This document shows, piece after piece, positions 54,170 to 63,880 of a stretch of DNA of 64,000 bases. The stretch is from Sphingorhabdus contaminans (GTDB taxonomy: Bacteria > Pseudomonadota > Alphaproteobacteria > Sphingomonadales > Sphingomonadaceae): the NCBI RefSeq assembly GCF_007280415.1, contig NZ_VKKU01000002.1:1054001-1118000 (forward strand). Direction: 5' to 3'. Both the position numbers and the translations under genes were made by a program. The number at the start of each line of letters is the position of its first letter. The first letter of the stretch is position 1. The notes under the pieces are model-generated. The model was not told where the DNA came from and made no database searches. It was given only the letters and a program-made list of their open reading frames with translations.

Positions 54170-54928
54170 ATGCTGAATCCTGCCAGCACCTTGGCGGGGG
54201 TCGGACCGTGGATGCTGGTGTCCGCTGCGGTTATGACTTTTGGTGCCGCCTATGTCCGGGGACTGACCGGCTTTGGCATGGCGATCATTCTGGTCCCGAT
54301 GCTGGGTCTGATTGTCAGCCCAGGCGAGGCCGTGGTGCTGGGTATCTTGCTGCAAGTGTTGATCGGACCTGTCGGGCTGCGGATCATTTATGCCGATGCC
54401 CACCGCCAAAGCGCACTGACAATTGCCGCCTTCGCGGTACTCGCCACGCCACTCGGTATCTGGTTTTTAAAAGCTGTCACGCCCGATGTGGCACGCCTCC
54501 TGATCGTGCTGATCGCCATAGGCGCCTTTGTTCTCGTGCTTCTCCCGCCACGCGGTGAAGTGCGGCCCGGTGTCAAGGAAACCGCCATGACAGGGATCGC
54601 TGCAGGTATATTAACGGGCTTTGCAGCCATGCCCGGGCCACCTGTCGTGCCCTATTATCTGCGCCAGCCGATCCCGCCTGCTGAAGCGCGGGCGTCCATG
54701 ATGCTTGTATTTTTCGCAACGGCAATTGCCGGCACTCTATCCGCCTTTGCATTGGGCTTGGCGAGTTGGCGGTTGTTCTGGCTCTCACTCATTTTATTTT
54801 TACCCATGTTGGCGGGAAACTGGCTGGGGGCAAAATCATTTGGCCGGGTTCCGGCGAATCTGTGGCGTATGTTTGTGGCGCTGATTTTGGGATTGGCCGC
54901 GATTTCAGCGGTAGTCAGGCTTTTCTGA
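54170..54928 (+). CDS. TauE/SafE (TSUP) family transporter
   Basis: 252 residues with seven or eight helices. N-terminal VRGLTGFGMAIILVPML and the second repeat ILTGFAAMPGPPVVPYYL are the family motifs. Members export sulfite, sulfoacetate or other organosulfur anions; the substrate here is unknown. 50 bases after thrS, probably its own unit. Confidence 0.85.
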   Translation: MLNPASTLAGVGPWMLVSAAVMTFGAAYVRGLTGFGMAIILVPMLGLIVSPGEAVVLGILLQVLIGPVGLRIIYADAHRQSALTIAAFAVLATPLGIWFLKAVTPDVARLLIVLIAIGAFVLVLLPPRGEVRPGVKETAMTGIAAGILTGFAAMPGPPVVPYYLRQPIPPAEARASMMLVFFATAIAGTLSAFALGLASWRLFWLSLILFLPMLAGNWLGAKSFGRVPANLWRMFVALILGLAAISAVVRLF

Positions 54929-55033
54929 CTTGCGAAACGGATAGGCGATTTAAGGGCATATTAAACTCTGTTGCCGTGCCGTTAACCATAAGCATTATGA
55001 TGGCATTTGTGATCTTAATTTATCACATTTTAC

Positions 55034-55765
55034 ATGAAAGCGCTTTTTCTGTCCCTGTTGCTGGTTGCAACGCCTGCCGCGGCGTTGAACGAAGGGCTGC
55101 AATGCGTGCCCTATGCGCGCGCCTTGTCGGGCGTATCGATTTACGGTGACGCCCATACCTGGTGGGGTCAGGCAGAGGGTAAATACGCCAGAGGTAATGA
55201 GCCTGAAATAGGGGCCGTGCTTGCGTTCCCGCCACATGGAAATATGCGGTTGGGCCATGTCGCCGCCGTCCGGCGCATCGTGGATGATCGCACAATCATC
55301 ATCAGCCACGCAAACTGGTCGACCATCGGTGGTGTGCGTGGCCACATCGAGGAGGACGTCCGCGCTGTGGACGTATCCGAAGCCAATGACTGGAGCCGTG
55401 TCCGCGTCTGGTACACCCCCAATGAGGCGCTGGGCAGCACGGAGTGGCCGGTGCACGGTTTCATTTATCCCAAAAAACGTCGCAGCGAAGCGGAGGCACG
55501 AAAAGCCGTCGCTATGCTGCTGAAAGACCGCACTATCCCGGATCTGCCATCTGCGGCACCAGTGCGCATGGCCGAAGCGGCAATGCCACCGATCAAACCG
55601 GCCACGTCAACAGCAAAGGCCAAAGCCGGCTTCGGACTTTCGGGTGATCTTCTGAAAGATATCGACCGCAAGGCTGCCAAGGAAATGAAGACGGTACCTG
55701 CTCCGGCAAAGCCGGTACGCCTTGCTTCGGTTGAAAAGCTGATTGCGAAACTTCCCAAAAGCTAA
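55034..55765 (+). CDS. CHAP-domain cysteine amidohydrolase, secreted
   Basis: 243 residues. Signal peptide (1-18) followed by a CHAP domain: catalytic Cys24 in LQCVPYARALSG and His75 in GHVAAVRRI, with ISHANWS supplying the third residue. Likely cuts peptidoglycan crosslinks or stem peptides. The C-terminal 100 residues are Lys/Ala/Pro-rich and unstructured. Stop lies three bases from the convergent uvrB stop. Confidence 0.86.
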   Translation: MKALFLSLLLVATPAAALNEGLQCVPYARALSGVSIYGDAHTWWGQAEGKYARGNEPEIGAVLAFPPHGNMRLGHVAAVRRIVDDRTIIISHANWSTIGGVRGHIEEDVRAVDVSEANDWSRVRVWYTPNEALGSTEWPVHGFIYPKKRRSEAEARKAVAMLLKDRTIPDLPSAAPVRMAEAAMPPIKPATSTAKAKAGFGLSGDLLKDIDRKAAKEMKTVPAPAKPVRLASVEKLIAKLPKS

Positions 55766-55768
55766 AAA

Positions 55769-57955
55769 CTAGCGTCCGAACTTCTTCTGCACTTTGCCAT
55801 AACGCAATTTGCGTGTGCCGGGTTTTCCTTCTGTCGCGCGTCCCTTGGGGGCTGTGACTTGCATGTCGGTCGGCAGACCCAATTCTGTCGCCTCCAGCGA
55901 ACGAATCTCGTCGCGCAACCTTCCTGCTTCCTCGAACTCCAGATCGGCTGCGGCTGCGCGCATCTTCTTTTCGAGTTCCTCGATATAGGCCCGTAAATTG
56001 TGGCCGACGAGGTTGTTGGCACCCTCGGCATCGATCTCCACCAAGACGGAATCCCGGCTGGCGGTGTCGGCGACGATGTCGTGGATATTCCGCTTGATGG
56101 TGGCAGGGGTGATGCCGTGGAGCAAATTATACTCGCGCTGTTTTTCCCGGCGACGATCCGTTTCGCGGATGGCGCGTTCCATGCTGCCGGTCATGCGGTC
56201 TGCGTAAAGAATAACCCGCCCGTCGACGTTGCGCGCCGCCCGTCCGATGGTCTGGATCAGGCTGGTTTCACTGCGCAGGAATCCTTCCTTGTCGGCATCC
56301 AATATGGCAACCAACCCGCATTCCGGAATATCGAGGCCTTCGCGCAACAGATTGATACCGACCAGCACGTCATAGACCCCGCGCCGCAAATCGCGGATCA
56401 GTTCGATACGCTCCAAAGTTTCCACATCGGAGTGCATGTACCGTACTTTCAATCCGGCTTCGTGCATGAATTCGGTCAGGTCTTCGGCCATCCGCTTGGT
56501 CAGCGTGGTGACAAGTGTGCGATACCCCGCTTCTGCCGTTTTGCGGCATTCGTTGATACAGTCCTGCACCTGATCCTCAACCGGCTTGATCTCGACAGGA
56601 GGGTCGATAAGGCCGGTGGGTCGGATTACCTGCTCGGCAAAGACGCCGCCCGATTGCTCCATTTCCCAACCGCCGGGGGTTGCCGACACGCAGACAGTTT
56701 GCGGGCGCATCACGTCCCATTCGTTGAAACGGAGCGGCCGGTTGTCGATGCAACTCGGCAGACGGAATCCATATTCGGCCAAGGTCAGCTTACGCCGGTG
56801 GTCACCCTTGGCCATCGCGCCGATTTGCGGCACGGTCTGGTGGCTTTCGTCGACAAACAGCAAAGCGTTGTCGGGAAGATACTCGAACAGGGTCGGTGGC
56901 GGTTCACCGGGCAAGCGGCCGGTCAGGAAGCGCGAATAATTTTCGATTCCCGCACATGATCCCGTGGCGGCAATCATTTCCAGATCAAATTGCGTTCGCT
57001 GCTCCAGGCGCTGCGCCTCCAGCAATTTGCCTTCGGACACAAGCTCCTTCAACCGCTCGGCGAGCTCGAATTTGATTGCCTCGCTCGCCTGCTTCATGGT
57101 CGGCCCAGGCGTCACATAATGGCTGTTGGCATAGACGCGGACACTGTTCAGCTTTACGCCCGTCGTACCTGTAAGGGGGTCGAATTCGGCAATTTCCTCA
57201 ATCTCGTCGCCGAAGAAACTGATGCGCCAGGCCATATCTTCATAATGGCTCGGGAAAATTTCCAGATTGTCACCCCGGACCCGGAAATTGCCCCGGGTAA
57301 AGGCGGTGTCATTCCGTTTATACTGCAAAGCAACCAATTTGCGGATCAGTTCCCGCTGGTCGACATTCTCGCCCTTTTTCAGGTCGAAGATCATCGCCGA
57401 ATAAGTTTCAACCGAACCGATACCGTAAATGCACGACACCGATGCCACGATCAGCACGTCGTCGCGTTCCAGGAGAGAACGCGTAGCCGAATGCCGCATG
57501 CGGTCGATGGCTTCGTTTACCGACGATTCCTTTTCGATATAGGTGTCGCTGCGCGGAACATAGGCTTCGGGTTGGTAATAATCATAATAGCTGACAAAAT
57601 ATTCGACAGCGTTGTCGGGAAAAAAGCTTTTGAACTCGCCATAAAGCTGCGCTGCCAAGATCTTGTTGGGGGCAAGGATCAGCGCGGGGCGCTGCAACTC
57701 TTCAATGACCTTGGCCATTGTGAAGGTTTTACCGGAGCCCGTGACGCCCAGCAGAACCTGGTTCTTTTCGCCCGCCCGGGCCGTTTCCACCAATTCGCGG
57801 ATTGCCGTTGGCTGGTCGCCAGCGGGTTCATAATCCGATACGATACGAAAGGGTTTGCCCCCTTCCATCTTGGGCGGGCGTTCGGGCTTGTGCGGTGTGA
57901 AGCTGCCGACGGTATCCGGTTCTTCAAGCCCGCGGCGGATAATGAGTTCGGCCAT
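55769..57955 (-). CDS. uvrB: excinuclease ABC subunit B
   Basis: 728-residue nucleotide-excision-repair helicase. Walker [10 protein letters not shown] near residue 70, the beta-hairpin [12 protein letters not shown] near 123, DESHQTVPQ (motif II), GRAARN (motif VI) and a C-terminal UVR domain (about 665-700, [20 protein letters not shown]). The N-terminal ~35 residues before [14 protein letters not shown] are an extension frequent in sphingomonads. Ends in a basic tail. Confidence 0.96.
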   Translation of the reverse strand: MAELIIRRGLEEPDTVGSFTPHKPERPPKMEGGKPFRIVSDYEPAGDQPTAIRELVETARAGEKNQVLLGVTGSGKTFTMAKVIEELQRPALILAPNKILAAQLYGEFKSFFPDNAVEYFVSYYDYYQPEAYVPRSDTYIEKESSVNEAIDRMRHSATRSLLERDDVLIVASVSCIYGIGSVETYSAMIFDLKKGENVDQRELIRKLVALQYKRNDTAFTRGNFRVRGDNLEIFPSHYEDMAWRISFFGDEIEEIAEFDPLTGTTGVKLNSVRVYANSHYVTPGPTMKQASEAIKFELAERLKELVSEGKLLEAQRLEQRTQFDLEMIAATGSCAGIENYSRFLTGRLPGEPPPTLFEYLPDNALLFVDESHQTVPQIGAMAKGDHRRKLTLAEYGFRLPSCIDNRPLRFNEWDVMRPQTVCVSATPGGWEMEQSGGVFAEQVIRPTGLIDPPVEIKPVEDQVQDCINECRKTAEAGYRTLVTTLTKRMAEDLTEFMHEAGLKVRYMHSDVETLERIELIRDLRRGVYDVLVGINLLREGLDIPECGLVAILDADKEGFLRSETSLIQTIGRAARNVDGRVILYADRMTGSMERAIRETDRRREKQREYNLLHGITPATIKRNIHDIVADTASRDSVLVEIDAEGANNLVGHNLRAYIEELEKKMRAAAADLEFEEAGRLRDEIRSLEATELGLPTDMQVTAPKGRATEGKPGTRKLRYGKVQKKFGR

Positions 57956-58095
57956 GTTCGCTATATGTGCTTTTTGAAGGGGAGGGGCAAGGGGGCGATA
58001 CGTCCGCTCGTCCGATAATCCGCCTTATCCTTGTTGCCTTTTCGCGCGTGTAGGGACAGAAGAAGGCACCAAACAAAAAACGGGAGGTCAAACCC

Positions 58096-58638
58096 ATGCG
58101 AAAGTTTCTCATATTGGGCGTTGCCGCGCTTGCTATTTCGGCATGCTCGGACAAGGGCGCCGACGCCGACGGTGACGGCAAAATTTCCAACAGCGAAGCA
58201 AATGCGGAAATGTCTGACGGTGGCGCAATGGCGATGAAGCCCGGTCAATGGGAAGTAAAAATCAGCTTTGACAAGATTGATGCACCGGGCCTGCCAGCAG
58301 AACTGCAAGGCAAGATGAAAGAACAGATGGGCAAGGGGATTGTGCAGAGCAGTTGCCTGACGCAGGAACAAGTGGATAAGCCGGGCAGCGATTTCTTCGG
58401 AGGTACGCCTGAAGCAAATTGTTCCTTTGACGATTTGAAAAGGTCCGGCGACACGATGAAAGTGGCGATGACATGCAAGCCAGGTGGCAATATGGTCATC
58501 AAGAGCAGCATGGACGGCAAATTTGCTGCAGAAACCTATACGATGAAAATCGACCAGAGCACCGAAGGTACACCGATGGGCACCGTCAAGATGACGGGCA
58601 AGATCGAAGGCAAGAGAATAGGGGACTGCCCGGTATGA
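58096..58638 (+). CDS. EF-hand/DUF3617 lipoprotein, copy 1
   Basis: 180 residues. Lipobox AISAC (Cys17), then a single EF-hand-type calcium loop DADGDGKISNSE at 23-34 with Asp23, Asp25, Asp27, Gly28, Ile30 and Glu34 all in place, then a DUF3617 domain (KPGQWEVKISF to the C-terminal GDCPV). The conserved Cys pairs SSCL and ANCSF suggest a disulfide. Function of DUF3617 is unknown. Overlaps the next, paralogous gene by ATGA. Confidence 0.8.
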   Translation: MRKFLILGVAALAISACSDKGADADGDGKISNSEANAEMSDGGAMAMKPGQWEVKISFDKIDAPGLPAELQGKMKEQMGKGIVQSSCLTQEQVDKPGSDFFGGTPEANCSFDDLKRSGDTMKVAMTCKPGGNMVIKSSMDGKFAAETYTMKIDQSTEGTPMGTVKMTGKIEGKRIGDCPV

Positions 58639-59189
58639 CAAAGCTCAGGGTCGCAGCTGGAGTTTTGGTGGCGTGCATGACACTCATATCCTGCTCGGAT
58701 AATGGGGCCGACAAGGATGGCAATGGTGTCGTCGATAGCGAAGAGCGTGCTGCCGAGATGGATTATGATGCCTTTGTCCCGATGAAGGCCGGACTGTGGG
58801 AAACGAAATTCGTGTTTTCCGATATCAATGTGCCATCGCTGGGCAAGGCGCAGAAACAACAGATCATGGACGAAATTGCCAAGGGCGCTTCGAACCGGAG
58901 CTGTCTGTCCGAAGCCGAAGCCAAGAAGCCGGGCGCAGACTTTTTTGGCGGGGATGGTGCCGAAAAATGCCTGTACAAGGCCTTCGATGTTTCGGGGCAG
59001 AATGTGCATATGAAGCTGAGCTGCGGCATGGATGGCATGGGCAGCATCGATATGCAGTTGGCAGGCGTGATGGGCGATACCGCCTTCAACTACGAAAGCG
59101 AAGTCGATGTCCGTTTGCCCATGATCGGAAAGGTCAAGATGAAGGGCAATGCGATAGGAAAGCATATCGGGGACTGTCCGGCGCCATGA
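58635..59189 (+). CDS. EF-hand/DUF3617 lipoprotein, copy 2
   Basis: 184 residues, a tandem paralogue of the preceding gene: lipobox LISC (Cys20), EF-hand loop DKDGNGVVDSEE at 26-37 (Asp26, Asp28, Asn30, Glu37), then DUF3617 from KAGLWETKFVF to GDCPAP. Shared landmarks PGxDFFGG and GKxIGDCP. Identity to copy 1 is modest, so the duplication is old. Overlaps the serine hydrolase start by ATGA. Confidence 0.8.
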   Translation: MTKLRVAAGVLVACMTLISCSDNGADKDGNGVVDSEERAAEMDYDAFVPMKAGLWETKFVFSDINVPSLGKAQKQQIMDEIAKGASNRSCLSEAEAKKPGADFFGGDGAEKCLYKAFDVSGQNVHMKLSCGMDGMGSIDMQLAGVMGDTAFNYESEVDVRLPMIGKVKMKGNAIGKHIGDCPAP

Positions 59190-60328
59190 CGGGGTTGGGC
59201 CGGATCCTCGCGGGGCTGTTGCTTCTGGGATTTGCCCAAATAGGCCCAGCCCATGCCAAAAAGGCGTCGGAACGGCCAATAGAGCCCGCAGAGATAAAGG
59301 TCGTTTTTACAAAATCGACCATAGCGACCGAATATGTCCGGGGAAATGCCGGGGTGTCCGGCCGCAAGGTCACGATAAACGATCCTGTGCGCGTCGCCTC
59401 CATTTCCAAGCTTGTGGTGGCTTTGGCCGCTATGCGCCTTGTTGAGCAGGGCAAGCTGGATCTCGACCGGGATATCAACGCCTATCTCGGTTGGAATGTC
59501 CGCAACCCCGCCTTTCCCGATGCGCCCATAACCCTGCGGCATCTCTTGTCGCACCGGTCGGGCTTGCGGGATAATGTGGATTATACTGTTCCGCTGGACG
59601 GTGATTTGTCGCAGGTGCTTGCCGCGAACAAGGCGTGGGAACTGCGCTACCCGCCGGGTGATTATTTTGCCTATGCCAATATAAATTCGCCGCTGATTGC
59701 TGCGGTACTCGAAGGGGCGACCGGCGAACGGTTTGACCGGCTGATGGCCCGGCTGGTGCTGGAGCCTTTGAAACTCGACGCCTGCTATAACTGGGGCGCG
59801 GGATGCAGAGCGGGTCGCCGGGCACAAGCGGTAACGCTGCTGCGGCCCAATGGCGATCTGGCGCGTGACGCGCCGATGAAAGGCAAAGACCCCTGCGCTA
59901 TCTATCCTGCATCCAATGGTAGCTGCGATGTCGATGCCCTGTACAAATTGGGCCGCAACGGTTCGGCTTTCAGTCCGCAAGGCGGCTTGCGCATTTCGGC
60001 ACGCGATCTAGCGAAGATCGGCCAGCTTTTACTGAATGATGGCGCGCCGCTGCTCTCGTCCAAATCCTTTGCTGAAATGTTGGGCCCGGCCTGGACCTTC
60101 GATGGCAGCAATGGCGACGATGACAAGGGGTACTTCAAAGCCTACGGTCTCGGCGTACACTGGCTGGACGACGGCAAAGGCGGGCAATGGATCGGTCATG
60201 TGGGTGAAGCCTATAGTCTTCGGGCGGGTTTCTGGGTGAACAGGGCGTCCGGCAAGGGCTTCGTCCGCTATGTCACCATGGTCGATGAATTTGCACCGGT
60301 AGGCCATTGCTTCGACCAATGCCCGTGA
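59186..60328 (+). CDS. beta-lactamase-fold serine hydrolase (class C/PBP-like)
   Basis: 380 residues. Signal peptide (1-24), catalytic SxxK at 72-75 (SISK), YxN at 163-165 (YAN) and HVG near 340 in the KTG position. HLLSHRSGLRDNV is typical of beta-lactamase-related esterases and D-peptidases. The residues do not point to true antibiotic resistance; a periplasmic esterase or peptidase is more likely. Coupled by ATGA to the DUF3617 pair, so the three products probably act together in the envelope. Confidence 0.83.
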   Translation: MTGLGRILAGLLLLGFAQIGPAHAKKASERPIEPAEIKVVFTKSTIATEYVRGNAGVSGRKVTINDPVRVASISKLVVALAAMRLVEQGKLDLDRDINAYLGWNVRNPAFPDAPITLRHLLSHRSGLRDNVDYTVPLDGDLSQVLAANKAWELRYPPGDYFAYANINSPLIAAVLEGATGERFDRLMARLVLEPLKLDACYNWGAGCRAGRRAQAVTLLRPNGDLARDAPMKGKDPCAIYPASNGSCDVDALYKLGRNGSAFSPQGGLRISARDLAKIGQLLLNDGAPLLSSKSFAEMLGPAWTFDGSNGDDDKGYFKAYGLGVHWLDDGKGGQWIGHVGEAYSLRAGFWVNRASGKGFVRYVTMVDEFAPVGHCFDQCP

Positions 60329-60358
60329 TAGAGTTAAGGGAAGACAGGGGGAAAAGAG

Positions 60359-60748
60359 ATGCTGGGATATATTACATTAGGGTCAAACGACCTGGCTGCA
60401 GCCCAGGCTTTTTACAGCAATCTGGTGCCGGTGATCGGCGGAAAAGAGCTGATGCGCTTCAGCGACAGCTTTATCGTCTACGGCGTCAGCCTCGACAAAG
60501 CGGGCATCGCCATTACCACCGCCTATAATGGCGAACCGGCGACGCCGGGCAACGGCAATATGGCGGCGATTGTTGTTCGGGACCGGGCGCAGGTAGACGC
60601 CCTTTACAACAAGGCAATCGAGCTGGGCGGCACCTGCGAAGGCCCCCCGGGACTGCGCGGGGATGAAGGGCCCATGGCCTTCTACGCTGCTTACTTCCGC
60701 GATCCCGATGGTAACAAATTATGCGCATACAGAATGGGGCCAGCATGA
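60359..60748 (+). CDS. VOC (glyoxalase/dioxygenase fold) protein
   Basis: 129 residues with the VOC pattern LGSNDLAAAQAFYSNLVPVIGG...AAYFRDPDGNKLCAY. Such small single-domain proteins bind metals or small ligands; no specific enzyme can be assigned. Overlaps the next gene by ATGA, so coupled to the M20 peptidase. Confidence 0.83.
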   Translation: MLGYITLGSNDLAAAQAFYSNLVPVIGGKELMRFSDSFIVYGVSLDKAGIAITTAYNGEPATPGNGNMAAIVVRDRAQVDALYNKAIELGGTCEGPPGLRGDEGPMAFYAAYFRDPDGNKLCAYRMGPA

Positions 60749-62079
60749 TGAAAAAGTCGATGATATTGGCGTTGGTTGGCAGTGCTCTCCTGACCGCACC
60801 TGTAACGGCGCGCCCGGATTATTCCGCTTCGGTGAAGGCGGATTATGACAAGTCGCTCGCCGCGCTGTGGGACCATTTCCACCGCAATCCCGAATTGTCG
60901 TTCCGTGAATACAAAACCGCTGCACGCATGGCGCAGGAATTGCGCGCTGTACCAGGCATGGTGGTGACAGAGAAAGTTGGCGAGACGGGCGTCGTGGGCG
61001 TGCTGAAAAATGGTACCGGACCAGTGGTTCTGGTGCGCGCCGACATGGATGGCCTTCCGGTTCAGGAACGCTCCGGTCTCGCTAACGCGTCAACGGTTCG
61101 GCAAGTGGGTGTGGATGGGCTGGAAATGCCGGTCATGCATGCATGCGGCCATGATGTTCATATCACCTCGCTCGTGGGTACGGCGCGGCAGCTGGCATCG
61201 CTGAAGGACCGCTGGAAAGGGACGGTGGTCTTCATCGTGCAGCCGGCAGAAGAACGGGTCGGCGGTGCAGCGGCGATGATAAAGGATGGCCTATACACCC
61301 GTTTCCCGAAACCAGACTATGCGCTTGCCTTCCATGTCGCGGCCGAACTCGAAACCGGTAAGATCGCAGCGTCGGAAGGCATTCAATATTCCTCCGCCGA
61401 CAGCGTGGACATCCGCGTCCCCGGTATTGCCACCCATGGCGCAGCGCCGCATCTTGGACGTGATCCCGTCTATATTGCCTCGCAGATTGTGGTTGGCCTG
61501 CAATCCATCATCAGCCGTGAAAAAGGTCCGCTTGACGCAGGCGTGATCACGGTCGGGGCGTTCCATTCGGGTACCAAGCACAATATCATTTCGGAATTTG
61601 CAGACCTGCAGGTAACGGTTCGGGCGAACAGCAAGGATGTCCGTGACAAGCTGATCGCGTCGATTGAGCGCGTGGCTGTCGGTATCGGCCGAGCCCATGG
61701 CCTGCCCGAAGACAAGTTGCCCATCGTCAAGGTAACCGAATCAACGCCGGTTACCGTGAATGACGCCGCTCTCGCCCGCCGCTTGAATGGTGCCATTGCC
61801 AATGCACTTGGTGCAGATGTTGTTGTGCCATTCCGCCAGACCAACATGGGGGCCGAAGATTTCGCCTTTTTTGTCGATCCGCAGTTCAAGATTCCAGGCT
61901 ATTATTTCGCCGTCGGCGGGACAGCGCCGGAATGGATCGAAGCGGCGAAGAATGGTGGCAAGCCCGTTGCAGGACATCATTCACCGCTCTTCAAGATCGA
62001 CCCTGAACCGTCCGTGCGTCTGGGTATCGAGGCGATGACCGCGGCGGTGCTCGATTTGCTTGGCCCGACCAAAAGCTGA
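60745..62079 (+). CDS. exported M20D amidohydrolase/peptidase
   Basis: 444 residues. Signal peptide (about 1-22), then the M20D fold with metal ligands in ADMDGLPVQE and MHACGHDVH, PAEERVGGA (catalytic Glu) and FHVAAELETGK; dimerisation domain in the middle. Homologues hydrolyse N-acyl amino acids, hippurate or IAA conjugates. Export suggests use of external N-acyl compounds. Starts at 60745 or 60748. Confidence 0.88.
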   Translation: MMKKSMILALVGSALLTAPVTARPDYSASVKADYDKSLAALWDHFHRNPELSFREYKTAARMAQELRAVPGMVVTEKVGETGVVGVLKNGTGPVVLVRADMDGLPVQERSGLANASTVRQVGVDGLEMPVMHACGHDVHITSLVGTARQLASLKDRWKGTVVFIVQPAEERVGGAAAMIKDGLYTRFPKPDYALAFHVAAELETGKIAASEGIQYSSADSVDIRVPGIATHGAAPHLGRDPVYIASQIVVGLQSIISREKGPLDAGVITVGAFHSGTKHNIISEFADLQVTVRANSKDVRDKLIASIERVAVGIGRAHGLPEDKLPIVKVTESTPVTVNDAALARRLNGAIANALGADVVVPFRQTNMGAEDFAFFVDPQFKIPGYYFAVGGTAPEWIEAAKNGGKPVAGHHSPLFKIDPEPSVRLGIEAMTAAVLDLLGPTKS

Positions 62080-62102
62080 TGCCCATTGCGGTGGCAGCTT
62101 AA

Positions 62103-62423
62103 GTGGCCCGAAAATCACGCGACTGGTTCGATGAGGAAGAGGCGTCCGCGCCGCCCGCGCTCCACTGCTGGCTGTGCAGGCGCGAGATGGGCAGTGTAAC
62201 CGAATGGCACCATCCGGTTCCCAAAAGCCGGGGCGGGAAATCGCGCGAACCTGTCCATCCGATCTGCCACCGGACCATCCACGCCAATTTCACGAACAGT
62301 GATCTGGAGAAGCGCTATTCGACAGCCGATGCGCTGTTGGCGCATGAAGAAATCGGGCGGTTTGTGGCGTGGATAGCCAACAAACCGCCCGACTTTAATG
62401 CCCCGACGAAAGACCGCCGTTAG
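62103..62423 (+). CDS. small HNH endonuclease-domain protein
   Basis: 106 residues from a GTG. Contains CWLC (zinc-knuckle pair), EWHHPVPKSRGG (first HNH histidines) and PICHRTIHANF (second half with His). Stand-alone small HNH proteins are common in sphingomonads; a role in DNA repair or defence is guesswork. Its stop overlaps the convergent terC stop by four bases. Confidence 0.78.
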   Translation: MARKSRDWFDEEEASAPPALHCWLCRREMGSVTEWHHPVPKSRGGKSREPVHPICHRTIHANFTNSDLEKRYSTADALLAHEEIGRFVAWIANKPPDFNAPTKDRR

Positions 62424-63430
62424 CTATGCGCTGCGGCCTCTTCGCCCTTTGTTTTCCATAGCGAATAGAGGATACCGCCAAGGATGAGGCCGAAGGTAAC
62501 CGCCAGACTTAATACCGGCGGGAACTTGTCGCCGCCCAGAATGAAGTCGGCGACAAAGATCTTCGAACCAATGAACACCAGCACCAGCGCGAGCGCATAT
62601 TTCAGATAGTGGAAACGATGCACCATCGCCGCGAGGGCAAAGTAAAGCGCACGCAGACCCAGTACCGCCATGATATTTGACGTGTAAACGATGAACGTAT
62701 CGGTCGTGATCGCGAAGATCGCCGGCACCGAGTCGACCGCAAACACAAGGTCAACAACGTTGATCACAACCAGCGCCAGGAACAATGGCGTCGCGGCCAA
62801 TGCCATTTTGCCTGTCTTGCTGTCGGGCAAGCGGACGAAAAACTTCTGTTCGTGCAATTCCGGCGTGACCCGCATGATGCGCGATATGAATTTCACCGCC
62901 GAATTGTTGGCAACGTCCATCGGCTTTTCGCTGGCAAACAGCATTTTGACACCGGTCGCGATCAGGAACACGGCGAAGAAATACAATATCCAGTTGAACT
63001 GCTCCACCAACGCCGCGCCCAGCGCAATCATCACACCGCGCAGTACGATGACGCCGATAATGCCCCATAACAGGGCGCGATACTGATATTTGGGCGGGAT
63101 CGAGAAAGTGGCGAATATCAGGCCGATGACAAAGATGTTATCAATGGACAGGGCCTTTTCGATGAAGAAGCCCGTATAATATTTCATTGTCAGGTCGGCA
63201 CCGATTTCGGCACCGAATGCCGCCGTTTTCTGGAAATAGACCCAGACGCCAAAGGCGAGTGCGATAGAGATATAGAAAGCGGAGAGCTTAAGGCTTTCGC
63301 CGATGCCCATCTCCTTGTCTTCCTTGTGCAGGATACCAAGGTCAAAGGCAGTCAGCGCGACAACCAGACCCAGAAAGGATATCCAGAACCAGACAGGCGT
63401 TCCGAGCCAGTCCATTGTAAGAAATTCCAT
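62420..63430 (-). CDS. TerC-family integral membrane protein
   Basis: 336 residues with about nine helices. VVALTAFDLGILHKEDKEMG near the start and two acidic repeats (FDLG, VDLVFAVDSVPAIFAITTD) mark the TerC/Alx family, which in E. coli (Alx) responds to pH and Mn2+ and exports Mn2+. It lies 76 bases downstream of a DUF465-like gene, separated by a strong hairpin. The long leader of that unit may carry the control element. Confidence 0.88.
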   Translation of the reverse strand: MEFLTMDWLGTPVWFWISFLGLVVALTAFDLGILHKEDKEMGIGESLKLSAFYISIALAFGVWVYFQKTAAFGAEIGADLTMKYYTGFFIEKALSIDNIFVIGLIFATFSIPPKYQYRALLWGIIGVIVLRGVMIALGAALVEQFNWILYFFAVFLIATGVKMLFASEKPMDVANNSAVKFISRIMRVTPELHEQKFFVRLPDSKTGKMALAATPLFLALVVINVVDLVFAVDSVPAIFAITTDTFIVYTSNIMAVLGLRALYFALAAMVHRFHYLKYALALVLVFIGSKIFVADFILGGDKFPPVLSLAVTFGLILGGILYSLWKTKGEEAAAHS

Positions 63431-63453
63431 TTTGCATTCCCTGTTAGAAATTC

Positions 63454-63489
63454 AAAACGGCACCATGTGGGCGTACCACATGGTGCCGT
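63454..63489 (-). terminator. strong hairpin terminator between DUF465 gene and terC
   Basis: Perfect 14-bp arms ACGGCACCATGTGG / CCACATGGTGCCGT around GCGTA; on the minus strand the stem is followed by a short T run. Terminates or attenuates the DUF465 transcript before terC. Confidence 0.8.
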
Positions 63490-63506
63490 GAAAGATATGT
63501 TGTCGT

Positions 63507-63704
63507 TTAAATCTTCTGCGGATGCAGACGCGACTTGCCTCCACGACCAATGGCGCTTTTCTGCAGCCGGTCTTTGACCGCCAGCTTCAGCCGCTTCAGC
63601 TTCTGGATCCGGAAAACATCCGGCCAGCGCCGCTTCAGCTCGGCACGTAATTCACGGTCGAGTTTCTGATGAAACTGCATCAGTCGAAATGAAGAAAAAG
63701 TCAT
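63507..63704 (-). CDS. DUF465/YdcH-like small protein
   Basis: 65 residues from the ATG at 63704. The core HQKLDRELRAELKRRWPDVFRIQKLKRLKLAVKDRL is the DUF465 helical hairpin (YdcH family), highly basic. Function unknown; often encoded alone in alphaproteobacteria. A longer open frame to 63815 runs into the structured leader and is rejected. Confidence 0.82.
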   Translation of the reverse strand: MTFSSFRLMQFHQKLDRELRAELKRRWPDVFRIQKLKRLKLAVKDRLQKSAIGRGGKSRLHPQKI

Positions 63705-63736
63705 AAAATCATCCTCTTTGAACTTGTTGTGGTTCA

Positions 63737-63820
63737 ATCGGATGCTCCGGCGACCGGAATGGCAGGGTTTCGGGGGTTTGGAGGGAGGACCGCCAAGCCA
63801 GTGCACCGGAAACATCCGAT
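63737..63820 (-). other. structured 5' leader of the DUF465-terC unit
   Basis: On the minus transcript, ATCGGATG (63813-63820) pairs with CATCCGAT (63737-63744) and, across a small bulge, TCCGG (63806-63810) with CCGGA (63746-63750): a 13-bp interrupted stem closing a ~55-base GC-rich loop. A smaller hairpin (TTCT...AGAA) lies 5' of it. No known riboswitch class is recognised. Confidence 0.45.
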
Positions 63821-63880
63821 GCGGCCGACATCACGTTTCTCCGAAAAGAAGCCAACGCCAGAGGGGCCCGGTCCGCCCTT

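Noticed and set aside
56000-58018. two long plus-strand frames (319 and 342 residues) opposite uvrB
   Set aside because: uvrB is full length on the minus strand with all helicase motifs; these are shadows.
59186-60328. antibiotic-resistance beta-lactamase
   Set aside because: SxxK, YxN and HVG motifs match the broad class C/esterase family; position in an envelope operon and sequence do not support a true beta-lactamase.
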